The notes under the pieces: model-generated
Databases searched by the model: none
Told to the model about the DNA's origin: nothing
The model's input: only the letters and a program-made list of their open reading frames with translations
Shown here: piece after piece, positions 11,147 through 24,128 of the stretch
Numbering within the stretch: the stretch's first letter is position 1
Layout: every line of letters starts with the position of its first letter
Program-made: the position numbers and the translations under genes
From: Ptiloglossa arizonensis
Lineage: Eukaryota > Arthropoda > Insecta > Hymenoptera > Colletidae
Length of the DNA stretch: 64,000 nt
NCBI RefSeq assembly: GCF_051014685.1
Contig: NC_135054.1
Span: 7,878,001 to 7,942,000, forward strand
Direction: 5' to 3'

Positions 11147-13069
11147 TTGTGAGGTAAAAATAGTTGGATGTCCAGTTCCTTAACTTCGCTCGGGAGAATC
11201 GGAAACCCTACGTAGCGTAAATTACAAAACCCGTAAGTTCAACGTCAGACATCTTTATCTGACCGACATATTTGTTCCAGACCGCAAAAGAAAAAGCAGT
11301 CCTGTCTGTAGTCAGTCGGTGTGTCGTCGACGAAATCAATTCGACCCTCTTAATCACTCCCCTAGCTTCACGGTTCTTTGAGGGTGAAAAACAGTCGCGT
11401 GTAAGGTATCGTGATCGCGGACGACGAGATCATTCCTCTACTGATTCATCGGCAACCTTGCCCCGTAAATCGGGGAACGAAAGTTTCCCCGCACGGAGCA
11501 CGTTTCTCTTGACACGTTCGGCCGACCACCGCCGCGACGCGGCGCGCCGTGACGAGAGATCTATAATGAGGGGTCGGGAACAAACGAGCACATCTTCCCG
11601 AAGGCCACCACAGTGAACCGAGCCGAGCCGAGGGCATTTATCGCTCCGGGACTATTGCTCGCGTGTAAATACGTATTTCTTCTATTTTCGGCGAGACCCT
11701 CGTCAAATATACTGTCCTACCGGATGTTTAACGAGGAATAGGCCTATTCCGGAAGATTTCTTTATACATCGATGCGTGAAATCACTGGTGGTGAATTTCC
11801 GCATTTAAACCGTGCATTCTCGGTACTTTTATCAAGTACTTAAGTACTTTGAAGTAACGTGACGATGATTTTCACTGTTTACGAAATTGTCAAATCATCC
11901 GACGGTCTATTGAAAAGCTCACATTAGAAGTGGTTGGATAAAAGTTTAATTCAACGGAACATTTTCGATCCTGAACAGGATCCTGGTACCAAAAGGTACG
12001 AATCCTTTTCAACGCGTTGCAAAATATTATTCTACGACCGAACAAATTTTTGTTCCATTGTAGAATATGAACCGCGATATAGTAAATTAATAATGTAAAT
12101 TAATTTACGTAAATTAAGTAAACGTTAAGCATTTGATATTATCCGATATTTTTGTACTGCTATAACGAGAAGACTGTGTGTACTTTAATTAATTACCGAG
12201 GGTAATTGATCAGAAATTTAAGCTCGAAGTAACATCGAATTTGAACGGATTGAGGAAAAACCAAAGTGTAATTTCAAATATTGACGATATGTTAGTAAAT
12301 GATTAATTAAATTAACCGCATTGGAATAAACGAGAACTATAGTAAATTCATATTTAGGTATAACCGTATGTCTCACGGGTTGCTTTAAGCGGATGTTGAA
12401 CGCGCAGCTTTAATTTTGTAGACTTCCGATTGCTATCGTTTTCAAACTATAATTATTTTACTAAAGAAGGTACAAGGGGCAAGGTCGAATTGTTGCAAAT
12501 GTAGGCCAGAACTCTAGACACGAAGTATTGTAGATACGCACACTGGAGAAGGGAAACGAGATTCTTTACGATCGACTTTTTCGCTTCCGGGAGGCTTCCG
12601 GATTTCTTCCACAAAATCTCTCGGCAGTGTTGCTATCCAGAGATTTAAAACCTTTCAGAGGATCGAAACGCGTTTTTATCAAAAAAACAGTTTTTAGGGC
12701 GATTGTACGGCAGGTAGATAATACGGAAGCCAATAGGTATTGAAATATTTTACGACGAAAGTATCCATCGCAGTTGATGCTATCGGGTATTAACATCCGA
12801 GTATCGATAAGCCGTAAAAAAATGAAGATACGTACCCATTTTATGTACCAAGTGGTTCCTTCGATGTCGTTCAAGGGGTAACGGTTACGATTGCATAAAA
12901 AACTAAGCCACTGGAAACTTGGAAAACTTTTTAACCGATAACGACATGCAAAATTTTAAACCTGACAGTACGTATTCTTCTTTCATAATGAGAATCGTAA
13001 ATTCGTTAAGAAAACGACCGCTTGTTAGTATTAAGTCAGCGATGTTTACTATCTTTCGATTCTCGTGTT
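11147..13069. other. Non-coding, with a CpG-rich patch at about 11390-11640
   Basis: The 11390-11640 patch is dense in CpG (for example CCGCCGCGACGCGGCGCGCC near 11528) against AT-rich surroundings. The overlapping frames there (plus 11272-11616, minus 11446-11637) are arginine/serine-rich, as CpG-rich DNA gives by chance. It could be a regulatory region; no core promoter is convincing. Confidence 0.45.
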
Positions 13070-13089
13070 CTATATATATATATATATTT
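13070..13089. repeat. (TA)n microsatellite
   Basis: About nine TA units followed by a T-rich stretch. Confidence 0.85.
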
Positions 13090-16000
13090 CTTTTTAAGAA
13101 AAAAAGAATCAAATAGTTGCAAAGATGTACACACTGGAGTACAATAATGTGACCAATAAAATGTACATTTAAATTGTAAACATATAAAAGAAACAGTGGG
13201 AGCGAAAAGAAGTAATATTGAGTAGAAAAGAAATCAGAAAATACAGTAATGGTAAAAATAAGACATCGCAGTATGAACCAAATAGCATATTAAAAATAAT
13301 GGTAATATATGTGCAATCTAATTGAGACATACGGATAAATCATTACTTAAAAAAAAAGTATTAAATTGTCCCTCGTCTTCGCACCCCAATACCCCCGAAA
13401 TTGATATCCACACGTTCGATAGTCATGGAAATTGATCTAAACAACGAAAGAAAGAAATAGCACAAAGAAAGTAATGGAAATGCAGGAAAGATGATCCTGG
13501 GTGATGCGAGTTTCCTTCGTTGAGATGCAAGGATAACAATTTTCGAGAGATAGAGCCGGTGCTAGGTGAACTTACTGTACCAAAGAGAAAATCGATGTTC
13601 TATGGTGTCCTCGGGACGGTAGCGGTTTCAAGGGTATCAGGGGTCGAATTCCTCTTGTACTGTAGTTGCAATCACCATTAAACTTCGTACGGGTAAATTT
13701 CACCCATTCACTTCAATTTCCATATAATTAAATCATATATGAACTTTCGTTCCTTCGAATATTTAACACAAGCTTACTGGAAAATTTGAAACTACAAGAA
13801 GTACATATCACTCTTAAATAAACCCATTACGAATAATACCTATATTTCGTCTTGTTTCTTATATATTATAATTGACTCCTTTATCGATATAACGTGTGGT
13901 AAATATCTTACAGCAACATCGGATTTCTACATATAATTCAAATCGATTTTAAATGAATTAGCATCGAGCGTGAAACACTTCGAAAATTAGAAAAAGAGAT
14001 GTGGAATCCACAGAACGACGAAAAATGGTAACGAGTAATATTTTTATTATTTTCATGGTATCGTTTTGATACCGTTAGCCAGTGTTAAACGTTTAAAAGC
14101 GCAGTAGTTTGCAAAATTTTAGTCCCGAACTTTCATTCAATTTGAAATTCAGTTTTGAACTTTCACCTCGCTCCTTTTTTTTTTTTTATTTTGCACGTTG
14201 CCGATCCAAGCGCAAGAGACAGCGAATAAATTTTAGTGAAATTCATCGGTACGAAAATTCACGGGAACTCGTGTTAGTGAGAATCAAAACTGTTTCATAC
14301 GGGTGTAAAAATGACGGCGATGAAAGCAACGAGAGGTTATCCCGGAATTTGTTACGTAGACGTATTTATTAACAGCGTAACTCGGATTACGGGCCGTGAC
14401 CAACCGTCTGAAAATTTAATGTTGACGCGTTTCGATGCAAAATATTGCATCGAAATACCCAGTTATCCTTGTACGATATTTTGTTATAACATATTCGTAA
14501 AAATGTTTGCATCGATAATTTCATACAACTCGAAAGATTACCAAGATGAGATTAAAGAATACAATTAATAATTACACATTAAGGGATTATATCCGAACGT
14601 AAATAGAAAAGCGAAACTGTTTATCTACATAAATGAATAGAGTGAATTTAAAGTAATATATGTGTTCGAGAAATTAATAATGCAGTAACACGGGCTATTT
14701 TAATTTCAGAATTTCACATTATGCGAGGAAAGAAGTTGTGAAATAAATCAAGTATTAAAAGAATAAGAGTATGCGTTGCCTGTCATTTTTAAAAAAATAT
14801 TATAACAAAAATAGTTTGAGCGTAGTTTATTCAATATAAACTTCAACCCTTAATTTGTGTCCCTTTCGGTATATAAAAATTGAGCGTTTGTACATGTGAG
14901 TAGTTAAACTGTATAAGAAGAATTTTTGTATACTCGAGAGGACCAAAAATTATGAATTGAAAAGTTTATATAGAATAAACTATATATTCGAACTACGTTC
15001 GCTACAAAACTTTGTCAGATTCAGTATTAGTTTATTCCTAGGAAAATATTATACTCGTACACTTCGTTTTACATTCCACTGCAAGTTAAATTAAAACAGA
15101 CATCGTGCTACCGAACGTTATTTTCTGCGTCAATTGTTTCCCCCCTTTCACAATGCGCGACGAGTAATCGAAGCGAACGCGTTTACAATCATTGCTCGTG
15201 CTGTTCTCAGAAAAGCGTGGAACCCTCGTGGAACACGCTGAAAGAAATTGAACGCTCTGATGCTGCTCGTCCCTTTCATTCCGCGGGGATGCTTTTCTTC
15301 GAGTCACGCGATGCATGCATGTCGCGGGAATAATTGTTGTCTTTGGAAACAATGGGCCCGAACGATTCTTCCCTCGAGGGGAAACAGAGATGCGAGAACT
15401 GACGGAGTGAATCGCAATAACGCAATTGGCAACCAAATTCCGCTACGTCCCGATTCACAGGTGGACGCTCGCTCCGTAGGGGTCGGTTTAAGGCTTACTC
15501 GAGAGGAAATCGATCGTCGAGTTTCCAGGACGGAGGACACCCTAAGAATCGCTCAGGTTAGCACCCAGCGCGATGTAACAGCGTTTAACAATGAAATATC
15601 ATTGTCTAAAACGGTTCTGCTAGTCTCGACGGTAGAAATGGGACCTAAATGGATGTTCAACCCGGGCTCGAACGAGGCGTTCGAGCAACAATTTCACGTC
15701 CTTCGAGAAGCCAGCCACATTGTGATGTCAGCGACCGTGTGACTCTGATAACTGCTAGGGGAGTTAATTAATCGTTGTTCGGAACAAAGGCAGACACCCG
15801 CAGAGATTAATTGTCGTTATAAATTGATCTCTAAGAACAGGATTGCGTTAAATTTTTCAACGGGGACAACAAAATGTACGACTCTGTTATAGGTGGATGG
15901 TTGAAATACAAAGAAGAAATTTTATTTCTAAGAAATTTATGAGACAAATACTTTGACAAACTGATAAACGGTCACTTTTGTGCAGGGAATTGACAGTGTC

Positions 16001-16302
16001 GTTTACATGTCATAAAAACTTATAGAGAGAATGGAAATCAACTGCGCAAAAGTTCTTCTACCTGTAAATCGTTATACCATTTTTCTTCTCGAAATTATTA
16101 TTCGAGTGCTCTAAATAAATTTAGGATGAATGTTTAATAACTTCTTTGTGCAATGTTTCCAAAATTTGTTGCGTTCAATTTATAAAAGGAAAGTCTCGTT
16201 TATATTTTAACCACTCTCGTATGTTGAGGTTGGATCGAATATTTAATGTCACTTATAAGAAAAGAAAAGTAATTTAAGAAAAAGAAGATTGGTACAAAGC
16301 GG
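13090..16302. other. Non-coding, with a moderately CpG-rich patch at 15150-15740
   Basis: No gene recognised. The 164-codon frame at 15248-15742 (plus) overlaps three minus-strand frames in the same patch, has no domain I know, and its codon use follows local base composition. I leave it unannotated as a gene, but it is the most gene-like open frame in this part. Confidence 0.45.
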
Positions 16303-16583
16303 TAATGCCACAAAGAACGTTCCACAATGAGATGATACGATCTGCAATCAGGCACAAAACTATAACCTCAAGATTGATAAATTTTTTAAAGGTCTTCGGT
16401 TGTAAACAAACAACATTGTGTGTCAACCTGTGCCTTGTGTAAAGATAATGCCACAAAGAGTATTTCACAATGAGATGATACGATCTGCAATCAGGCACGA
16501 AACTATAACCTCAAGATTGATGAATTTTTTAAACTTCTTCGGTCGTAAACAAACAACATTTTGTGTTAACCTGTGTCTTGTGT
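16303..16583. repeat. Tandem duplication, 143-bp period
   Basis: Two 138-bp copies (16303-16440 and 16446-16583) separated by 5 bases. Long blocks are the same in both, such as CAATGAGATGATACGATCTG and AAACAAACAACATT, with about a dozen differences overall. Overlapping minus-strand frames repeat the same peptide, as expected from duplication rather than coding. Confidence 0.92.
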
Positions 16584-17263
16584 GAATCGCATACAATTAC
16601 ACCAGGATAATAACAGTAAATGATCCCCCAAAGTTCGATTACCAAAAATTCGTCTTCAAACTGCAGTATCCCTTTTCAGAGGAAAGACGAAACTACCTCG
16701 TAAACGTAGGATCCGACGTATAGAGCGCGTCATCTGCATCCATCGTACACGAAGTAAACGAAAGTCCTCTATTACCGATCAATACTTCGTCAAGTAAATT
16801 CAAACTCGAACAGGGATTACGAATGGCTGGGACACCATGAAAGACGCTAGACACCACGGGGATCGATATACCCCCATATTCTATCAGGATTCGAAAGGAA
16901 TTTAACGATGGTATCGGCTGAGTAGAACACGAGACTCCTCTGCAATAGCTGCAGAGGTCGAAACATTCCCGAAGGACTCCTAACGCAGTATATTCATAGG
17001 AATGTATATCAGGCAGTACGTATGCTGGCACGCAAACGCGTGCACACTTATAGATATCTCTAAACCGATACATCCGGACACGTAGTCCACACGGAGTTGT
17101 CGAATGTACAGCTGTGCGCAAGAATGGTGTCTAAGACGAACAATACTTGAGAAAACGAAGTCACGTCGAAGAACCTCACCAGTCGACCAAAGTTTTGCAC
17201 TCAGCCGATACAAGTTGCCAACTTTTTACGAGCACTTACTCTTCGAGTGCTTCTCTTGTTCGT
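16584..17263. other. No gene recognised
   Basis: A 142-codon minus frame (16693-17121) and a 77-codon one (16980-17213) overlap in different frames in a GC-richer stretch. No domain is recognisable. An eroded mobile element is possible, given the MITE immediately downstream. Confidence 0.4.
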
Positions 17264-17610
17264 TTAACCCAACAGTGGTAACGCTGGGTCTGAAAGATCC
17301 AGTTCGATATCTAGATGATATTTACCTCTCTTAAAGATAATACACACTGGAATCTATCAAATATTTCTTTTCCACAGGGAGAGCTAGGAAGGTACTCTAA
17401 CAATGGGTCAAAGGGAACCGACGAGACGTATGGATAATGTTTACCTCTCGTAAAGGTAATGCACATTGAAATCCATCAAATATTCCATAGGAAGAGATAG
17501 AAAGGTACTATAATGGTGGTTGATGTGACCAATTTTTTTGTATCTTATAATTTCACAAATAAATAATGGAACTGGACTTGGCAGACCCAACGTTACCACG
17601 GCAAGGTTAA
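17264..17610. mobile_element. piggyBac-like MITE flanked by TTAA
   Basis: A 339-bp element (17268-17606) sits between two TTAA sites (17264-17267 and 17607-17610), the target duplication of piggyBac elements. Terminal inverted repeats of about 37 bp start with CC, also typical: the left reads GTGGTAACGCTGGGTCTG near 17275-17292 and the right carries its complement with one change (CAGACCCAACGTTACCAC). There is no transposase frame, so it would have been moved in trans. The interior is a 119-bp-period direct duplication. Superfamily is inferred from TTAA plus the CC ends. Confidence 0.72.
17312..17515. repeat. Internal 119-bp-period duplication of the MITE
   Basis: TTTACCTCTC begins at 17321 and again at 17440, each followed by a matching ~70 bp (AAAGRTAATRCACAYTGRAAT, then ATCAAATATT and AGGTACT). 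The duplication lies wholly inside the inverted repeats, so it arose within the element or its founder. Confidence 0.85.
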
Positions 17611-18480
17611 GAGACAGCAATAAATAGCAAAAGTGGCTGACGTAATTAAATTAGTAGATCGATAAGAATGAAACTTGCAAAAAACCTTCATAGGGACTTG
17701 AAAATAGAAAGAAAGATATGTGTTTGGCAGAAGTATGATAGGAACGAAGAAATTAATAAATGGTTTCGGTGAGAGGAGTAGAAGTTGAAATGGATGAAGA
17801 GTGTAATGTAGGTAAATGCATATTTATGTTGCGGAAATGGTTATAGAGCATATCCATGAAGAACGCAGATACGTATACGAGTATATGACAAAGAAAGTAG
17901 ACGTGAAATAATGTAAAAAAGTCTATGATCTAAGTCGCCCCTCCAAGACACCCAAGTAGTACTTTGAAGTGCGGATACTTCTCATTTATTTTGCTATTAT
18001 CAGTGTTATTCCTTCTTGGAATAAAAAATGGTAGATAATGAAAAGCAAAGATAAAAAATACCAGTAAATGTACGCGTAAACGAATTAATGAAAAAGTGAG
18101 TAAGAGAAATACTCGAGAAATCCATAAGCTAGAATAGCTTTGCGATTGTACACAATATTTATTATACCCTATTGACTTGATCGGAATAAAAATTACGAGA
18201 AACCGATACCGTGATAGGAGAAGAGAATAACAAAACAGAGAGCTACGAATAATTCGCCATTCTAAAGGACACGATATTTGTACAACTCTGTATACGAAAT
18301 CTCCAGAGAAGATGGTATCCTGCCTACAGATAGATCTTACACGGCTACTTGCATAATTCACCAGACGACACGTAAAAGATATCGAGGTTGGGTCTCATGC
18401 TTGGCCAGAAGCGAGAGTTACTGAGGAATCCTGGGTATTTTTATGGTGCTTCCTTCCTAGGGAGAAGGGACACGTGGGAT
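17611..18480. other. AT-rich non-coding sequence
   Basis: A 143-codon minus frame (17930-18361) is serine/phenylalanine-rich and unrecognised. Nothing else visible. Confidence 0.45.
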
Positions 18481-19230
18481 ATGTACCCTCAAAGGTTGGG
18501 AAGGAAAGAAGGGTGATAGAAGTTCCAAAGATTCTTGAAACTGTGTTAATATCGGGACTACTCTATTTTGTACTAATATTTTTCGAAGATTCGTGTAACA
18601 TTGGCTTCGTTCCAGGACAAGTGTGCTGACTTTACGTTCAAATCGGTGCATTTTTCAAAATATTTTGAAATACTTCGTCGTTCTTGGTAGAGAATTTTCA
18701 ATAAAAATTCTGTTACAAATCAGTCTTTATTTTCCTTTAAATCTAAAAATTGAAATTTTGAAAACTACAAAAGTACCAATATTCTCACTCTATTCTGCGT
18801 TAATTCTATTAGAAGGTGATCGCAACCTTCGCTTCATTCGAAAATAAATGTGTTGATATTACGCGAAGTTCGATTGGACTTTTTAAAACTTTGCCTTTTA
18901 ATATATCTCGATTATAATAAAAAAAAATTTCAATGGCAATTCTGTCAAAAGGCAGCTTCTACACCCATTCAAGTCTACGGATTAAATCCTCAAGACTGTA
19001 AAAGTGTAAAAGCTGTCACTCTATTTTGCGCTAATATTATTAAAAAATTCATACAACGTTGGCTTTGATCCAGCACGAGTGCGCTGATTTTATACAAAGT
19101 TCGATTACATATTTTAAAATACTTTCTAATATCTTGACTATCGTAGAAAATTTTCAATCATAAAGCTATTAAACGCCCACTTTTATACTCAAGTGTAAAG
19201 ATTGAAGTCTTTGAAAATGATGAAATCAAT
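18480..19230. repeat. Degenerate tandem array, unit about 229 bp, three copies
   Basis: The anchor CTATTYTG[CT] recurs at 18563, 18790 and 19021 (steps of 227 and 231). Each anchor is followed by the same order of blocks: a GG/CGCTTYRTTC-like box, a GTGYTGAT box, a GTTCGATT box, a TTTTAAAA box, and a TTTTCAAT box ahead of AATTCT. Similarity is loose, so the array is old. No shared open frame runs through the copies. It resembles a decayed satellite-like expansion rather than a transposon. Confidence 0.72.
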
Positions 19231-22200
19231 TTATCACACTTTTCCTTAAAAAGAAGGTTTACTGGATCTTCGCAAAAGAAAAATTTCTGATAAAGACACT
19301 CTTGAAGAATGTAAGTCGGTCTATATTTTAAGAAAAAATGGGACCTTTTCGTTCGCGTTCCTTCTAAGAACTTCATTCGGAATACTCCGTTTAGCAGTAA
19401 CGGAGTCCTAAAGTTACTACGGTCTATCAGTTTAAAACGAGCAACTAACCCTTTTCTCAGGAAATCCTCACGATTTTTACAAGGCTTTCCACGGTTCTGC
19501 AAGATAGATAACAAGCCGGAAGATATGTCCGCCCCTCATGGTGCTGTCTACGGTTCCCAGACAATTTTACGTATTCCACGAGATTTATTCAGTAGGACCA
19601 GGTACGCTCGATGGACCAGGTGAGACCGTGAATATGAAAAATAAGGGAAGAAAAGGAGGTGCGTTTAAATAAGGATGGACTGCTTCCCTTATGGATATAT
19701 CTTTGGACTCCATTGTGCTGGTCAGCTTTGACCACTGGAAAACGGTTTCCATATTATTTTCTCACGTTTCTCACCTTTTCCCTGGATTTACCTTCACGTC
19801 TGCAAACTTTCTGAAGTTATTTTCGTATCTATTCAAAGCTGGTTTGGATAGAATTTTATGTGAAAAGTTTCCTCGTGAAACTTCCTTCGTCGACTGCGGT
19901 AAAAAAATACACAGTCGACCTTAGAGCGATAAAAAGGTGCGTGGGATCCCACCGCAGAAATTTGTATTGAATTAACATGAACTTTTGACAGAGAAATATA
20001 TGATTTGTTAAAGAACATCGACAAGTTTTAGTCGCTGTGGCTATAAATACGTTGCACCGTGAGTGTATGAAGTTTTAAAGCTTGAATTGCAGATGTTTTA
20101 AATGTTTTAAAAATTCTAATACGAGGTAGGATCAATTATACTTAGTTCATTATTATAGCAGTATATGAAATGGAAAAGGTTGCAAACTTCTTGAAACTCA
20201 AGGATAGTATATATTGCGAATTGGACCTCACAGAGGAAACTTTCATCGATAAACGTTCAAGTTTTGAGCTTACTAAAAAGTTTATTTTTCCAATAAAGGA
20301 AAAACATATTTTCCAATATACAAGAGTAGAGCATCCTGGATATAAATTCTCTCTTCCATTCAGAATGCATCGTTGAATCCTAAAACTTTTCTGATTAAGT
20401 GTTACTTAACATTTTACTTTTTTCTAAATGGAATTTTTCTGTTCAATTCCATCGATGGATATTCTTTTGCTCTTCAGGGAAAAACTCCTACTTTCGTTAT
20501 TTTTAACTTGAAAATACGTTTCGTAATGTAATATTACAAAAACGAATTACTAGAATCTATTAATTACAATTTGAATCGATATAGAATACGTCTTTTTTGA
20601 AAATCTATTCAAGTGTTCCAGTTCAAAATGTAAATTTTTCACGTTATTTCAATCCATACACCGACCCGATATTATTCAAATGGAGTGGACCTACTTCACG
20701 TTTATTTGCTCAATTAAAAATTTATCTCGCGGTGTATAAAATCGTAAAAGTTCTAACAAGTTCTACGCGGAGAAAAATATCTCCGATCGACTGACCGCTT
20801 CGCGAGATTCCGTAGAAATTCGAGAATAATATCTTTACAAGCGTCGAAATCTTTCGATGGCTGCCTTCGAGCGCTCGAGATGGTTCTCCGATATCCGCTG
20901 TCAAGAACGTGAACGCGTGTGAGCGTGGGGCGAATTCATCCCCGGAGATTTTCGCGTCCCTCTACGGGGTAATTTTCACGAGACTATTCTTCGGCTGCGG
21001 GTGAATTCGAACACGATGTGCCACCGTAAAAAAGAGCCGAGAATTCTACCGGTGATTTAAAGGCAACGAAAGCACGACTGACCCTTTCTCGTCCAAAGAA
21101 GAAGAACAGACGAAGGGATGCGAGCTTTCTTTGTTCGAATGGTGGACCTGAGTACCAATAAAAGTCAGCGAGTTTGGGTAATCGAGAAATCCACCCCTAC
21201 GATTCACCCCAGTCGCAGTGCTTCCTTCGTATGGTATTACTAACATTCGAAGTGTTTGTACTGCTTCGTAAATTGAGAAACAACTGATCGAGTCTCGTTT
21301 TATGCCTCTCGTCATCTATTTTCTTTTCCCCCTGGACATATCGCGATATTTCCGTGCCTTCGTCGTACCAGAAATGAAGCAACATTCTTATCCGGATAAA
21401 AATCTCAAGCAACGAATGAGAGGTGAACAACTTATGTTACTTGTTGGATAAAAATTACAATTCGAATTATAAAATTTCATATATTTCACATCGTACGAAT
21501 AAAAGCTTATTTGAATTCGGTAATGTTTCTGGTATTGATCAAATTTGTTAATCGGATTGAATAATTTGTTTGTTTGTCGAGTTCTCATAAAAAATTCTTT
21601 ATTCTTAAATTGCGTATTAATAACTGGCTGTTTTAATTTGTTAATATTATGGGAAGTATTTGATCGAATGAACGTAGCGAATTCGCTGCTAGATGGTATT
21701 ACTATTCATTTGTTTTTTTTTTTTCTTTTTTTATGCAATGTATACTGTTTGTACAATTATACACACAGTAAGTTTATGCAAATTGCCCATTGTTTCGAAT
21801 TACCAACTTATGCTAGTACATATGATTTAGCATTGTGAAACATAATTTTGCAATATATTCTAACATATAATTTTGAAAAACACTTTTATCGAAAATAATC
21901 AATTAGTAATAATTTTAGGAGCGATAATTATTTGGTGTGAGCACAACAATTGTAACAGTTATAAAAACTATTATTGTTTCATTCGCGATACGATGACATA
22001 AATAATAATCGCCCATCGTTTTGCGTATTAACAGTTTGTATGCTAAAAGTGTTCAAAGCAACGTGCAAAATTTTGGGAAAAGTAATTTCCCGATTAAGAA
22101 ACTGAACTGTTAATTCAATTTGGTTGAAACACAATGTTTACCAGGATATACAAAACAATATTCACTTTTACGTTTACTGAAAGCCCACTGCTTCTGAATA

Positions 22201-23951
22201 ACATATTTTTTTATATGAAATCAATAATTAGAGAAGAGGATTCGACTTATTCAAAGTCATCCAGCATTTTCTCTTTTTACAGTTCGATGTTCCAGAAGTT
22301 GTCCATTAGAAAAATGTAAAATTGTAGAACCTGTAAGAATTGTTGATCAGAATGGTATTCTCTGATCAAAGCCTCTCATTCTTAAATGATCGACGAGAGC
22401 TCTGGTGTAACTTGTCCAAGGTAAAATTCTCTAAACCAAGAGTCAGCTTGCTCCTGGCATTCCAATTGAGAAACCGATTTGCCTTATCCGAAGTTTCAAC
22501 GAAATCTATTTTACGGTCCTCCGTAAACTCTCAATGTGGATTCCGTTTCTCTTATCAAACTGTCCTGCAGGGCTACGGAAAGATTTGAAAACCGATGAAA
22601 ATGTTAGAATGGTTAGGGATTCCATAAAGAGTATTATCATTATCGATAAATTGAACGAAATTTATTTCTAACTATTAATGTAAAGCGATGATACTTTATT
22701 ATATAAACTTCTCAGACTTTCAGGTTAACTCTCGTCCGACTGACTCTGGGTCCACTTGGCCTGATACAATGTTTATGTTTATGTATGCCGCGGAACATAG
22801 TTATGGTTAACGTCGCGATATTAACCCCACCCTAAGCCAGACTCCGTGAAACAGAAGTTACTTGTGTGTTGTGTATGAATGCATCAGTATCATTGTAGAT
22901 GAAATAGTACAGCGTAATAGTGAATCATCGAGCGAGTAATTGTACTTTGATAATTAATCAAGAAACCAAGCAGTTGTTCTGTTGTGTTTTCGATAACCTA
23001 GTGGACGATAAAGACGTACAATTTACACTTACACTTTATGAGTTGCAGTCTGTGCATTAGTAATGATAATAAATATATGTAGAAATGCGAAAATTGCCAA
23101 ATACATACATGCAATACTCGTGCAATAAAAAGAAGCTTTTATACATTACCTGTACACAAGTATTTTAAACATTACCTGTAACGATAAGCAGTAATAAATA
23201 ATTTAAAGTAATGTAACGCAAAGCTTCAATCAAACCCTCTATGTTCAAATACTAAGTAATGAAATTCAAACTTGGGTCAGAACAGTTCGTCATGCGAGGA
23301 TTAAATAGAATTTAGAAAATCTACTCGAGGTGTCCAGAACACATAACCTTTCGCTTTTCTTTTCATCCGAAATAAGAACGATCGTATCGTTTTTTTCTCG
23401 GGTGCAACACTAGCGAAAGAAATTAAAGAAAAAAAAGTAGTTTCATGGATTTACCAATTTGCCTGTAAAACGATTCCACGTGTACACAAGCTTAACACAG
23501 AATGTTATACACAACTCTGGGAGCATTGTTGACGTTCTGTACCTTCCTTACTAGGTCGTACTCGCCCAAGGGAAGCTCGTGTTATGGCAGATTTATTCGA
23601 AACATTTTAAGACTTGCTTTACTTTCTTTCAAATCTTTTTTCATTCATATTGGAAGATATGCAGGGGTACTCGCATACTCCTCGTTCTTGTAGTTGTAGA
23701 AATTTTATATGTGCACACAGAATCAATGTAAAGAGTCTTTTTAAACAATAACGACGAATACATTCAACAATTAATTCGATTTCATTAATGTACAACTCTG
23801 GTAGTCACTATTATTGTCAGAGTTAACTTTTACTCTCTAACGAAGTAGTCTGAAATTTCTTAGAAATATTCGTTGAATTACGTCAAACCTACAACGGGCA
23901 ATTTTAAAAATTATACAATTTTAAGATAAGTGTTATCTTATCATTCCAAAA
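19231..23951. other. Mostly AT-rich non-coding sequence
   Basis: No recognisable gene. Slightly CpG-richer sequence at about 20770-21000. T-rich runs near 21711-21731. The open frames (up to 118 codons at 19158-19514 minus) are composition artefacts. The 68-codon frame at 20170-20376 is lysine/phenylalanine-rich and unrecognised. Confidence 0.5.
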
Positions 23952-24128
23952 GAAATAATTTAAAATTTTTTTAAAGAAATAACCTTTAAAATCCTGAAAG
24001 AAAGATTCTTTAGAATTCTAAAGGAAATAACCTTCATAATTTTGAAAGAAATAACTCTCATAATATTGACAAAAATAACCTTCGTAGTTCAGAAAAATAT
24101 AACCTTTAGAATTTTCAAAGGAATGACC
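23952..24128. repeat. 24-bp minisatellite, seven units
   Basis: Units start at 23952, 23976, 24000, 24024, 24048, 24072 and 24096, with an eroded eighth piece after 24119. Typical unit: GAAATAACCTTCATAATTTT plus GAAA. Length is exactly 24 in every unit despite 30-40 percent base divergence, so no net indels have accumulated. As 24 is a multiple of 3, an 8-residue pattern appears in both strands: plus E-I-T-F-x-I-L-K open over units 2-7, and minus F-Q-N-Y-E-G-Y-F broken by one stop in the third unit. No start codon or splice context supports coding with confidence. Confidence 0.85.

Noticed and set aside
15248..15742. 164-codon plus frame
   Set aside because: Overlaps three minus frames, no recognisable domain, codon use follows base composition.
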